A stretch of 64,000 nucleotides of DNA from Amanita rubescens (taxonomy: Eukaryota > Basidiomycota > Agaricomycetes > Agaricales > Amanitaceae), in NCBI GenBank assembly GCA_015039365.1, contig WION01000271.1:1-64000 (forward strand), in the 5' to 3' direction. Below are positions 48,601-58,658 of this stretch, piece by piece. The notes under the pieces are model-generated. The model saw nothing but the letters and a program-made list of their open reading frames with translations. It searched no databases and was not told the DNA's origin. The position numbers and the translations under genes were made by a program. Within the stretch, counting starts at the first letter, position 1, and every line of letters starts with the position of its first letter.

Positions 48601-50155
48601 TTCTTGTTTTTCTGCCACTCAGTCTTCTCACAGCCAATAGGGAGTGAGTGATAATACTATTTCCCTTGTTCTGCTGCCAGCCAATCTCATAAAATTACCA
48701 ACAGTTTGTAAGTGGTAATGCAGCTTTTTTATGTCAAACAATTAAATCATATACCTTGTTATGCACCAATTAACAGAAAGTGAGTGATAATGTGGTTTTT
48801 GTTCCAGACAATGTGATTATATCTTATTCCACATGGAACAGTTTGTGAGTGGGACTCCAGTAATTTCTGCAAATCAATCAGTCACATATCACCCAATTCA
48901 AAAAAGCAAGTAAGTGCTCCTGCAGTATTCTTTTCCCAGTCAGTCTAATCATATCTCCCAATGAGCAACAGTTTGTGAGCAATATTGTAGAGTTTTATCT
49001 TAGAACTCTAATCACATCACATCCCATGACCAACAGCAAGTGAGTGACACTGTATAATACCATCTCCAGGCAGTCCAATCAAAATTGTTGCAATAGCAAG
49101 TTAGTGATTCTACAGTATAGCTCTGCTACAATGCACTCTAAACACACTGTATCATGTGATGAACAGCTTGTGAGCACAAAACCAATCTTTTTTCATCCCA
49201 ACTGGTCTCATTTAAGACTGCCAGGATGTAAGTGACACAACATGTTTTGATTCTATTTGGCTTGGTCATGTTACAACTCAAAAACAGCAAGTCAGTAGCA
49301 CCACACTGGTTTCAGCCGTATAGTATGATGTACCCTAATTCCATCCACCAACAGATTGTTGGTGCACCACTGTTTTCATTGTCCTCCAACCTGGCCTGAC
49401 CATATCTCATACCCTGAATACTCTGACAAACAGTTTGTGAGTAATGTGGCATTGAATTCAGATCTCATCCTTATACAAACAGGCTGTGAGTAATCATTGC
49501 AATATTTCCTGCCATGGAGTCCAATTTCAATATATCCCATCAAACAGCAAGTAAGAAAATATATTGTCTTTTCTATCTTCTTCCACATTCACACTCACTA
49601 TTATCCATAGATTGTATGGCATTATACATACATGGCCTTCAAAGTACATTCTGATGACATGTGCTATCATACTGGTTCTCTAGGTCAGTGGTAAAACACA
49701 CAAGAGGTTGATATACATGCTAATGAGTACTTAGCTTGTGTGCCATTACCAGATTAAGTTGATATTCCACTCATTCTAGTTGCTAGACTGGACTTCTCTC
49801 TTTGTTTGGAGATGCTCCATCAAATTTTGAAGAAACTGTAAGAGTCATATTTATGCCTGTAGTACACAGCTGACATAATGTAACCAGCCTGTAGCCTTCC
49901 AAATCTTAGCCTGTAATACACAATGCTTTGATTTATGTTTTTGAATTGATATTGTGCATGCTAGCAATGGTTGTCCTTGCCAAGCTGTCATTTTCCATAA
50001 GGAAGCCACTCCTTGTGTCATTACAAGATGCACTTACCCAGTTCAAGGAACAAGACTATATGGGCAAACTCAAGATGCAGATTACTTCTGAATCTTTGCC
50101 TTCTGACAAAAAAGCTTTGACTACCTTTCTATATGATTTGGCTATTTGCATCTAA
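42685..50155 (+). CDS. P-loop GTPase whose 3' half is split into one-codon exons
   Basis: Exons 42685-42700, 42756-42914, 42962-43008, 43063-43232, 43285-43361, 43453-43635, 43688-43823 and 43874-43949 join in phase, giving 288 codons with a full G domain. G1 is GRANAGKTTILEKV, a candidate switch region LSPTMERGIHDIEHQ, G3 HDSQGFESG, then QLHAIWYCIPMDSPRP, G4 VVIFTKFDGQ. A helical part (ELTEKTADVIDDASLLQLFVSTQ) ends in FPHYW, all typical of a GTPase family expanded in agaricomycetes; its role there is unknown. From 43950 the gene enters the array of three-base exons (44008-49550), then an 11-codon exon (49611-49643). A final frame ending at 50155 carries QDALTQFKEQDYMGKLKMQI and a hydrophobic stretch. 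The joins between 49644 and about 49950 are unsolved. CpG is nearly absent throughout. Confidence 0.8.
44008..49550 (+). other. Array of about 82 one-codon (3-base) exons between short introns
   Basis: Repeating pattern: acceptor (mostly CAACAG or AATAG), exactly three bases, donor (mostly GTGAGT or GTAAGT), about 15-25 bases, a branch-like CTGATCA or CTAATCA, about 20-30 bases, next acceptor. Unit length averages about 66 bp. Examples of exons: GAA 44281-44283, AAT 44337-44339, TCA 44403-44405, TGG 45400-45402, CAA 49548-49550. Longer exons are 44008-44019 (12), 44124-44147 (24), about 47726-47737 (12) and about 48583-48588 (6). All keep phase 0 with the GTPase exon before and the 11-codon exon after. 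No exon is a stop codon; CAA, CTT, GAA, GTT, GAT and TGG are commonest. Between the signals the units are barely alignable, unlike an ordinary minisatellite. Counts are by eye. Confidence 0.82.
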
Positions 50156-50228
50156 TGGTGTGCACTTCACTTACAATCTGAAAGCTAACATTTACCTTTA
50201 ATCTGCATAGATGCCCTTTTCTTGTGTG

Positions 50229-50262
50229 CATAGTGACGGTCCCATATGGGACCGTCACTATG
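50229..50262. repeat. Perfect 34 bp palindrome
   Basis: Two arms of 17 bases (catagtgacggtcccat and its reverse complement) without a spacer, just after the GTPase gene's stop. It contains two of the very few CpG sites of this region. It could be a transcription-end hairpin, a protein-binding site or a transposon footprint. Confidence 0.85.
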
Positions 50263-50589
50263 GCTGAGTTTAAAAGGAGCATTTCCTGTAGAGTATCACC
50301 ACTGAGGCCTCACCACTGCTAGTACTGCCACCTAGTTGCTCATAGGGCTAGGGGGATGACAGGGATATACCCCCAGATGTTTCCTACCACCTACTACTAC
50401 TTGTTGAAGGACCACGCAAGCATCAAGTATATATATATGTGAGCTGGAGAGGCAAATGATATATGCAACTGACCCATACCTGCCAATACATACTTGCTGA
50501 TGGACTTGGCAGGTCCTGCTCATTTTGTGACACTGACTAGTGACATAATATGGTCAATTATATAGAATGTATCATACTGCAAGCCATTC

Positions 50590-52340
50590 TTGCACCCAAC
50601 CAACACCTCCATATGTATGATGATGTTTCAATACCGCCACCACCACTGCTCCAATACTCAGCACAATGACTGCTCCTCAAGTGCTCACAGGGTGGCACTA
50701 ACCACCTACTATCATATCACCATTGCTGCTACCACCACGGCTACTCTAGTAGACTGTAGTAACAGCAACAACAAAGGTTGTACCTACCACTGGCCTAGGG
50801 AGCAATGGCCTAGGGATGGCCCACCATTATCACCACCATCATTGGATTTGGTACCATTCCCATGCACAAGTGGCTACTGTGTTACTACTATCAGCACTAG
50901 TGCAACCACTACAAACTGCCACCACCTGCCACCACTACTGAATTGAAGGGCCTCTATGATTGAGGATTTATTGTTCCAAGGCTGAAGTGTAATGGACAGT
51001 TAATAATACTATGACTACACTAACTACAAATGCAAGTATTTGATGCTGACTTCACTTGAATGTACATATACATGTTTACCTCTGGAATTCCTCATGAGGA
51101 AACCCCTTACAATCACCCTCACCACCACCCACCACCAGCCCTACTACCATCACTACTGGCATTACCACTGCTACTTGGTATTACTAGTACTACTACTCAC
51201 ACCATTAGCATGACCAACACCTACTATCAACTGCCAGTACTCTCACCACCACCACCACCACCACCACTGCTCACTAGTACTCACTTGTAACAGTTTAAGT
51301 TCCCCACTGATGGCCAAGCCCTGTTGAAACAATGAAACCCTGATTGGCTTCCTGCCCCTTCCTCTTTTGGCTCACCCTTCCTATTTCTGCCATCACTGCA
51401 TGCCCACCCTGCAATACCCTCTCCTGCACACTCTGTCTCTCATGCATACCCTGTCCCTGTCCCTATCCCTGTCCCTGGCTCCATTCCACCCCATCTTCCT
51501 CACCTGCATACTCTTCCCCTGTCCCTCCACACTTGCCTTGGTCAATGAAGAGGTTCCACTGGTTATGGATGTGGAGGGAGCATGTGATGTGGTAGTCCTG
51601 GATCACTAGTACAGCTTGATGTTGGATGTTCAATCCCGCCGAGTATGGGCGTGGATGTGATGCGCGTGATGCCTGATGCCGAGGACGTGATGGACGATCA
51701 GCGCTTGATGCGCTATATTTAGTACGTTTCTATTCTCGTCTGCAGCGACGCCTAAACGTCGTTTGCCTTTATATTTTGCCGTTCCCGTTTCCCATACGCT
51801 GCGCATATTTTCCCTTATAGTCTAGACGTTGCCAGGTCGCACCTCAGTCGCTTATTGCCACGACTGAGGTGAGATCCACGCTATTTGCCTTATTCCTTTC
51901 ATGTTGCTTATATTACCTGTAGCTATTGTATTGTCTCACAGGTACTATTGATTATAGAGTCGCTTATTGCCACGACTGAGCTATTGTATTGTCTCACACT
52001 TGATTCTCACCCAGCCCCAGCCACCCTAAGTCCTGTTTGCCCTTTCATTCTTGCACCCAGCACCCAGCACTCACCCTATGTGTCTACTCTTGCACATGCA
52101 CTGCATCCCCAGCACCTGGCTCTGGCCATTCTCAGCCTGAATGAAGAAGTGGTGGCCTACATCACCAAGTAGTTCTACCATAACTATCACCACTGCCACC
52201 ACCAGTACTTATCACCATGACCATTGCTGTGTCATGAGTCGCAGCACTACCACTTCCACTCACACAGCCACCACCACTGCTCACAAGTTACCACCACCAC
52301 TTGTAACTACCACTCACACAATACTTACTAATACCAGCAC
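50590..52340 (+). repeat. Dispersed CAC/CCA-rich element, copy A (interrupted by a solo LTR)
   Basis: Rich in caccac/ccatcacc words. It includes a block coding LVNEEVPLVMDVEGACDVVV (51540-51600) and another coding LAILSLNEEVVAYITK (52120-52170). Both blocks recur in reverse orientation at 56160-56500. The element is split by the LTR at 51620-51998. No intact gene is present; the origin of the element is unknown. Confidence 0.65.
51620..51998. mobile_element. Solo LTR with 5 bp target duplication
   Basis: 379 bp beginning TGTTGGATG and ending TCTCACA (TG...CA), flanked on both sides by CTTGA (51615-51619 and 51999-52003). The homologous site on the other strand at about 56400-56455 carries only one 'agcttgattctcaccc' and no insert, so it is an empty site. 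CpG is frequent inside, in contrast to the flanks. Two copies of 'tcgcttattgccacgactga' lie 110 bp apart inside it. No internal retrotransposon genes remain, as expected after LTR-LTR recombination. Confidence 0.88.
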
Positions 52341-52366
52341 TGCCAACACTACTTGGCTAATGTGGG

Positions 52367-53513
52367 TAGGGATTGGCACGGGTCGGCTCAACCCGCGCGG
52401 GTCATGTACCCGCACCCGTAGAGGGTACGGGTGGGGGTCTACACTCTGTAGACCCGTGGTCGAACCCGAACCTGCATCGCGGGTTCGGGTAGGGCACACA
52501 TACCCGTGCCTATACCCACTCCCGTGTTATTTGCGTGATGCGCCGATAGAGTCTGCATGGCGCGGCGGAGTTTGCTTGGTGTGGTGGAGTTTGCGTGGTG
52601 TGGTGGGGTTTGCATTGGGGCGCGACGTGTTTAAGGCAGCGTTGGTGGGGTGCGGCACGGTGGGTCACCGGTTGGTGCAGCACAATTGTGGGGGATCCGT
52701 GAAGGGTGCAGCATGTTTGCAGGTGGTGGTGGAGGGGTGTGGCAACTTGCAAGGTGGGAAAAGACGGGTGGAGGGCTGGTGTGGTGCCAGAGGGGCACGA
52801 CATGTTTAAGGCAGCGTTGGTGGGGTGCGGCACGGTGTGTGGTTGGTGCAGCACGTTTGCGGGTGGTGGTGGTGGAGGGGTGTGGCAACTTGCAAGGTGG
52901 GCAAAGACGGGTGGAGGGCCGTTAGTTCATGAAATGTGGTAGGGCAGATCGTCTCACTGTGTAACTGTTTCATGGGGGTGCGGCAGGTGTGGTGGATATG
53001 TTGGAGGTGCAACAAGGTCATCAAGGGCGGCGGCGAGGTGTAGATTTGTTAGCAAACAAAAATAAATATGTATCAGAGGGGGCTTACCCGTGAATGTCCA
53101 ATCCAACCGCCAGAACCACGGATCTTTCTACCACTTCCTCGTCATCACCATCTTCAGACATTTTTGGCCGTGGCTGAACTGGGCGGGTGGGTGGCTGAAC
53201 TTGGTGAGCGGCTGTATTGCTCATTGCAGACGACAGTGGCCGTGACATGTCGCGGTCTCGTTATGTGCTTTATACCTGTTTGGCAATGGGCCTGAATCCT
53301 CGGCCTCATCATCCACACACTCGATGGTATGCCGCCCCGTTGCATACAACCCGTGTGGGTACGGGTACAGGTAAGAGGTCGGGTCTGGGTCCGGGTCAAG
53401 TTATCCTCTACCCGCATCCAAACCCATACCCCGGCTACGGGTCTGGGTATATCACGGGGTCCGGGTCCGGGTATGCACCTGGTCACCCAGGGGTATACCC
53501 AGGCCAATCCCTA
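52367..53513. mobile_element. Non-autonomous hAT-type element (1147 bp)
   Basis: Terminal inverted repeats TAGGGATTGGC / GCCAATCCCTA, flanked by the identical 8 bp AATGTGGG (52359-52366 and 53514-53521). The 8 bp target duplication is the hallmark of hAT transposons. Just inside both ends are ACCCG/CGGGT-rich stretches (telomere-like in look). The middle has two tandem parts built from 'gtttaaggcagcgttggtggggtgcggcac'-type words, so I see no transposase gene. It would depend on a transposase encoded elsewhere. Confidence 0.85.
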
Positions 53514-54239
53514 AATGTGGGCCACTGCTGCGCACGGCATCATGTCCGAGGCCCTTTATTACCGTTGCATCATGCTGTCCACAGCATCCCTCACATCCTT
53601 CCTCCCTTCACAACAAGTTGCTGTATCTGAAGTTATGAATAGTTTTTTTTTTACACTCTCCTTACTTTAGTATTTCATAATCGAGGATGAGATGTGTTGC
53701 GGGTTTTGTGGCACTCGTCGCTACAAGCTGTATTTGTACATGTTGAGCACCGGAAAATGCTGGTATCTTAATGGAGCATTATTACAAAAACTTGCGCAGC
53801 TCGCCAATTATAAAACCGAGCCTCATTACATTCGGCCTCGGAATAACCACCACCACCACCTTTGTCCACTGATCAGGAAAAATCCTTCTCTATTGTGGAG
53901 GTACAGCTACCTCCCAATATACAACCATCTGCTACCACCACCACACTTCACCACCATCACTATTTTATGGAGCAGAATAGATCAAGGCAGTAGTACAGGT
54001 CTGGCTACCTCTGGGCCATATCAAAGCTACTGGTGTTCAATTACCTTTCATATAATTAGTGGTACCTGGACCAGTCAACCCATCACACAGGTCACTACAG
54101 GTAAGGGTGTGACAGGTATCCACTAAACCACTGAACCTGCAGTATTCCATAGTATAAGTTACCACTGCTGCCAGTACTGAACATGACCATCACTGTTGAC
54201 AGACTACTAGTAGTACTAGTACTACCACTATCTTACTAT

Positions 54240-54400
54240 ACTATTCACTACCTACATCACCATCACCACTCACCACCACCAACACTCAACCACCACCAAT
54301 ACTCAACTGCCACCATCACCAACACTCCATCACCACCAATACTCAACTGCCACCATCACCATCACCATCACCATCACTACTATCACCAACCACCAGTACC
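54240..54400. repeat. CAC/CAT-rich microsatellite
   Basis: Runs of caccatcac and caccaccaa words, part of another copy of the dispersed CAC-rich family. A second related end ('gtaatggacagttaa') occurs at 50990 and 54640. No gene was seen. Confidence 0.7.
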
Positions 54401-54764
54401 AGTACTACTGCTGCCACTGCTCTGGTTTGGCCCCCCAGCCCAACCCAGACATAGGCTGACACCACCAACCACCACATTCCACGGACCACCAGTAGTATTC
54501 ATTACCCAGTCACTACCACTCATAGGTCACTGGTCACCAGACAGTTGATCCTAGTAGTACTACTTGAGAACTGTGGTTCCAAGGCCAAAGCTTAACAAAG
54601 GCTTCGGCCTTATCCTTTCACCATCACTGTTCATTTTTGTAATGGACAGTTAAGAGCCAGTAATTACCAAGATGTGGCTTGCCATGCAGGAGCAAACACA
54701 GCCTTACCTTGGCCTTGGCCACATGCTGCATGAAGTGGCGGCCCATACAGGCCAAGTAAGTGCT

Positions 54765-55215
54765 GGTGCTGGTGAATTGTGATGGTGAATTGTGATGGTG
54801 AATTGTGATGGTGAATTGTGATGGTGAGTGCTGTGATGGTGAGTGCTGGTGCTGGTGAGTGCTGTGATGGTGAGTGCTGTGATGGTGAGTGCTGGTGCTG
54901 GTGAGTGCTGTGATGGTGAGTGCTGTGATGGTGAGTGCTGGTGCTGGTGAGTGCTGTGATGGTGAGTGCTGGTGCTGGTGAGTGCTGTGATGGTGAGTGC
55001 TGGTGCTGGTGAGTGCTGTGATGGTGAGTGCTGGTGCTGGTGAGTGCTGGTGCTGGTGAGAGCTGTGATGGTGAGTGCTGGTGCTGGTGAGAGCTGTGAT
55101 GGTGAGGGCTGGTGCTGGTGAGTGCTGGTGCTGGTGAGCGCTGTGATGGTGAGTGCTGGTGCTGGTGAGTGCTGTGATGGTGAGTGCGGGTGTTGGTGAG
55201 TGCGGGTGCTGGTTG
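54765..55215. repeat. Minisatellite of 12-15 bp units
   Basis: About 430 bp made of 'gtgatggtgagtgct' and 'ggtgctggtgagtgct' units in irregular order, preceded by four 'gaattgtgatggt' units. The minus strand reads as a long His/Gln/Ser/Thr frame simply because the unit has no stop; I do not call it a gene. Confidence 0.9.
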
Positions 55216-55779
55216 TCATATCCCATTCCAGACTCCACCCAAACTCCATAACCTCGGACTCCAATGGACACCCTACTATACCCCACATCCATTCCACACT
55301 CATATCACATCAGAACATGGCCATAGAACCCCTTGTCGGACTAAGTATATAAGGCTTCACTTGTACACATACAGTAGTCTGAATATCAACTTGGATTATG
55401 CCCCAACTTGTTCTAACACTCCCTGTCTTTCATCATCTACGACCCCATCCAGACCATTCACCTCCAGACTCCAGCCCCAGACTCCAGCTCCAGACTCCAG
55501 AGTGAAGTTCTCCAGAAGTTTAGGCAAGACACACATTAGCATGGCACAGCTTGCACACTAGCCTTTCCCCACTCAGTCCCAGACCCCATTATACTCTGTC
55601 CCAATTAGAATCACTGTCCTTGTGCTGGAAGTTGACTTCTCAGCTATGTCTCAGCTATTGGCTAATCAGTACCCAGGATATAATAGTCACATAACTGACC
55701 CCATAGCTCAGTCAAAAATGGCATATAAAGCCAAACAGATATAAAACCAAAGCCCTCACTTTTTTCGGCCGGGAATGAG

Positions 55780-56960
55780 ACCCATGAGCAGTGGTGGTGG
55801 TAGTGAGTTGGCAGTTGTATGAATAGTGGTGATAGTTGATTGTGAAGAGTGCTGGTGGTGGGATGAGTAGTAATGGTAGTCGTACTGATGGTATGCAGGG
55901 TATGTACACCCCCAATGTACCCTGATGGACTTTCTTGATCTGTGGACCATGGTGGTGTTAGTAGTGTTAGCAGTGCTGGTATTATTAGGTAGAGTGTCAT
56001 GGGAGTGATAGTCACTAGTGGTAGTGGTTGTCAAAGTGGTAGTGGTGTGACTCATGACACTGGACCATGGTCATGGGTGGTGGTGAGTCTGGTGGTGGCA
56101 GTGGTGATGATGGTAGTCTGTAGAATTGCTTGGTGATGATGGTAGTCTGTAGAATTGCTTGGTGATGTAGTAGGCCACCATTTCATTCAGGCTGAGAATG
56201 GCCAGAGCTGAGTGCTGGGGATGTGGCAGTGCATGTGCAAGAGTAGATAGGGTGAGTCCTAAGTGCTGGGGGTGCAAGCCTGAGACAGTGGACAGGGGTG
56301 GTGGGGGAGGGGGGGCTGGGGGCTGGGACCTAGGATGGTTGAGGCTAGGACCTAGGGTGGCTAAGGCTGGGACTGAGAGCACAAGTATGGCTGGGCTGGG
56401 TGAGAATCAAGCTGCAGTGCCGCACTACCATATCACATGCTCCCTCCACATCCACACCCAGTGGAACCTCTTCATTGACCAAGGCGAGTTGGAGGGACAG
56501 GGGAAGAGTATGCAAGTGAAGACAAGATGGGGTGAATGGAGCTGGGGACAGGGACAGAGCATTGCATGAGAGACAGAACATGCAGGAGAGGGTATGGCAG
56601 GATGGAACAAAGCCAGAGCTGAGAGGGTTGAAACAGCATGCAGTGTGCAACTTAAAGTGTTACAAGTGAGTACTAGTGACTGGTGGTGGTGGTGGTGGTG
56701 AGAGTACTGGCAGTAGGCCCAGATAGACTATAGTAGGACTAGGTCACAGTTGTGGTCATGATATAGTAGTACTAGTGTCAAGTAGTGGTATGCCAATAGT
56801 GATGGTAGCCATCTGTTGGCAAAATCAGAGCAGTCACGGTGGTGGTAGGTGATACATCGTAGTTGTGGTGGAGTCACTGGTGATGGTGAGTACTGTGAGT
56901 AGTGGTGGTGGCAGTAAATCATGAGTGAAATGCGGTGGCAGTTATGGTAGTGATACTGTC
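55780..56960 (-). repeat. Dispersed CAC-rich element, copy B (inverted)
   Basis: Reverse-complement relative of 50590-52340. It carries the same VNEEVPL-VDVEGACD block at about 56430-56490 and LAILSLNEMVAYYITK at about 56160-56210. It lacks the LTR and shows the unoccupied target site. Flanks are TGG/GTG-rich. Confidence 0.65.
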
Positions 56961-56969
56961 AGTAGATGG

Positions 56970-57221
56970 CTGATTGCATCTGACACTGCTGGAACACTGG
57001 CTGTCTGATTGTCTGATTGTCTAACCAGCACTGGAACACTAATTGTCTGACAGCTTGATTGTCTGACATCATCTGACAATGTCTGACAAGTGCCAGATGA
57101 GGTGTCAGATGTTGTCAGACAATGTCAGACAATCAGGCTGTCAGACAATTAGTGTTCCAGTGCTGGTTAGACAATCAGACAATCAGACAGCCAGTGTTCC
57201 AGCAGTGTCAGATGCAATCAG
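56970..57221. repeat. 252 bp foldback (inverted-repeat) element
   Basis: Left arm starts ctgattgcatctgacactgc and the right arm ends with its reverse complement. The arms match for roughly 110 bp with few differences around a short loop, so the RNA or single strand would form a long hairpin. It is made largely of tgtctgattgtctgac words. It could be a MITE or foldback element, or a small-RNA-producing hairpin. No target duplication was found. Confidence 0.88.
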
Positions 57222-57686
57222 ATGAAATCAGATTTTTCCCCAATTTCCTGATGTCAAGAGGACAATAAAAACTCCAAAACCTTAGAAGTCCTTCTCAGTA
57301 TAGTGGTGGCAGGTGGTGGCAGTTGTAGTGGTAATGGTGGTTGCACTGATAATGGTGGTGGTGGTCACTCATAGTACTATCATTGATCAGGAATTTGAAC
57401 AATTTTCAAATATTGTCCATAGCTCCGTGTTCTCATGTCCGACTTACCTCAGTCTTTCTCAGACGGGAAAAGGATGTCATAACTACTGTCCTGCAATACC
57501 ATCACACTTTTTGCATTTGTAGTTCCTAGATGCTGAATGATTCTATGTTCTGACCCGGAATTTGAACAAAACTGTCACGCTTTGTCACGCTTTGTCATCC
57601 CGGGAAATCAAACTCCGCAACGCACGTCACGGTCGAATTCACGTCGAAAACAACGTTGGGTATTCTATTCGAGAAAATCAAGGTAT

Positions 57687-58658
57687 CTACATGTTTTGCG
57701 GAACGGTATAGTAAAATGTATTATAAGGACTATTTGAATATATCGGGTTATGAAAATAGCCTTGGAAATTACCATTTAGTTGAGGAACCTGTGATGAATA
57801 GTAAGGATTCGGAGTCGTAGCTACAGCATTTCTGGGAGCATGTAGCATATGATTACTGGATGAGCTTGATGCTTCAGAAGTTGTAGTAGGGCCTTGAACA
57901 GATCGGTTCGAACGGCGGAAGAGGCCAGAAAATTGAGGATCTTCTTTTAGCTCGGGATGTGCTTCAAAGTGATCCTGGATGGCTTTCCGGATGTCCGCTT
58001 TCAAAGTCTTGTCTGTAAATGGAACACCGAGAGCGAGAGCAATGTCTTCCAAGTCGTTTTTATTTTTACTGGACAGAGAACCCAAGAACAGTTCATTGCG
58101 AAGGCACTGAGCTTGTCGCTCTGCTTTCTTTGCATTGCGCCGCTTTGCCCTCTCTTCTTCAATACATTTGTTTTCAGCCTTCTTTGCATCCTGGGCTGCG
58201 CGACGGGCAAGCGCTTCTGAGCTTGTGAGGATTTCTCTGTGGTCTACATGAACTGAGCGGTTTCGGCGTTGTAACTGTGCCTCTCTAGCATATTTTTGCC
58301 GAGTGGTATGTGCCAGCTGGTTGGCCATGATAATACTCCGAGCCTTGTATCGCGTCCTATCTCCGAGTAAGATCTCAACAAGATCTAAGGCATCTTTAAT
58401 TGCAGCTGGATGATCGGCTTCCTGGTCGTGTATTGCTGCTGCGATACAGCCCATCCTTCGACGGACTTCCTTGGCTGGCACATGGTCAGCAGAATTAGAT
58501 CCAGAGTGGCCTATACTGGACAATGCGAGGCTAGATGATGACGAAGCCGATAAGGAGCCTGTATTCAGGCCTCTTATGCTTGATGTAGTAAGCGACGGTT
58601 GTGCGCTACAGTCCAATAAATCATCTAAAATCCAAAAAGAAAAGTTTACTAGGCTCAC
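57687..58658 (-). CDS. Transposon-associated protein with SAP-like motif
   Basis: Open frame of about 320 codons without an early ATG (the first in frame is at codon 69), so a 5' exon is missing or the gene is a remnant. An intron-like sequence, GTGAGC...TTTTAG, lies at about 58622-58655. Features: a Ser-rich start, a Lys/Arg/Glu-rich helical middle (AQDAKKAENKCIEEERAKRRNAKKAERQAQ), then DLEDIALALGVPFTDKTLKADIRKAIQDHFEAHPEL, a SAP-like helix-turn-helix. FSGLFRR and an Asn/Tyr/Ser-rich tail follow. I associate this C-terminal block with agaricomycete DDE transposon proteins. It lies just downstream of, and on the same strand as, the transposase remnant at 59045-59646. Confidence 0.55.
   Translation of the reverse strand: MSLVNFSFWILDDLLDCSAQPSLTTSSIRGLNTGSLSASSSSSLALSSIGHSGSNSADHVPAKEVRRRMGCIAAAIHDQEADHPAAIKDALDLVEILLGDRTRYKARSIIMANQLAHTTRQKYAREAQLQRRNRSVHVDHREILTSSEALARRAAQDAKKAENKCIEEERAKRRNAKKAERQAQCLRNELFLGSLSSKNKNDLEDIALALGVPFTDKTLKADIRKAIQDHFEAHPELKEDPQFSGLFRRSNRSVQGPTTTSEASSSSSNHMLHAPRNAVATTPNPYYSSQVPQLNGNFQGYFHNPIYSNSPYNTFYYTVPQNM

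Noticed and set aside
44008..49550. CRISPR-like or simple minisatellite array
   Set aside because: Repeats are not identical, spacers are not unique blocks between fixed repeats, and only splice-signal positions are conserved. The host is a eukaryote.
52510..52942. Frames of 75-115 codons inside the hAT-type element
   Set aside because: They arise from internal tandem repeats of the element and appear on both strands.
52380..53510. Telomeric repeat
   Set aside because: The CGGGT-rich words are irregular, occur inward from both transposon ends in opposite orientation, and lie inside a clear 8 bp target duplication.
54624..55303. His/Gln-rich frames of about 200 codons
   Set aside because: Produced by the minisatellite unit, which lacks stops; low complexity only.
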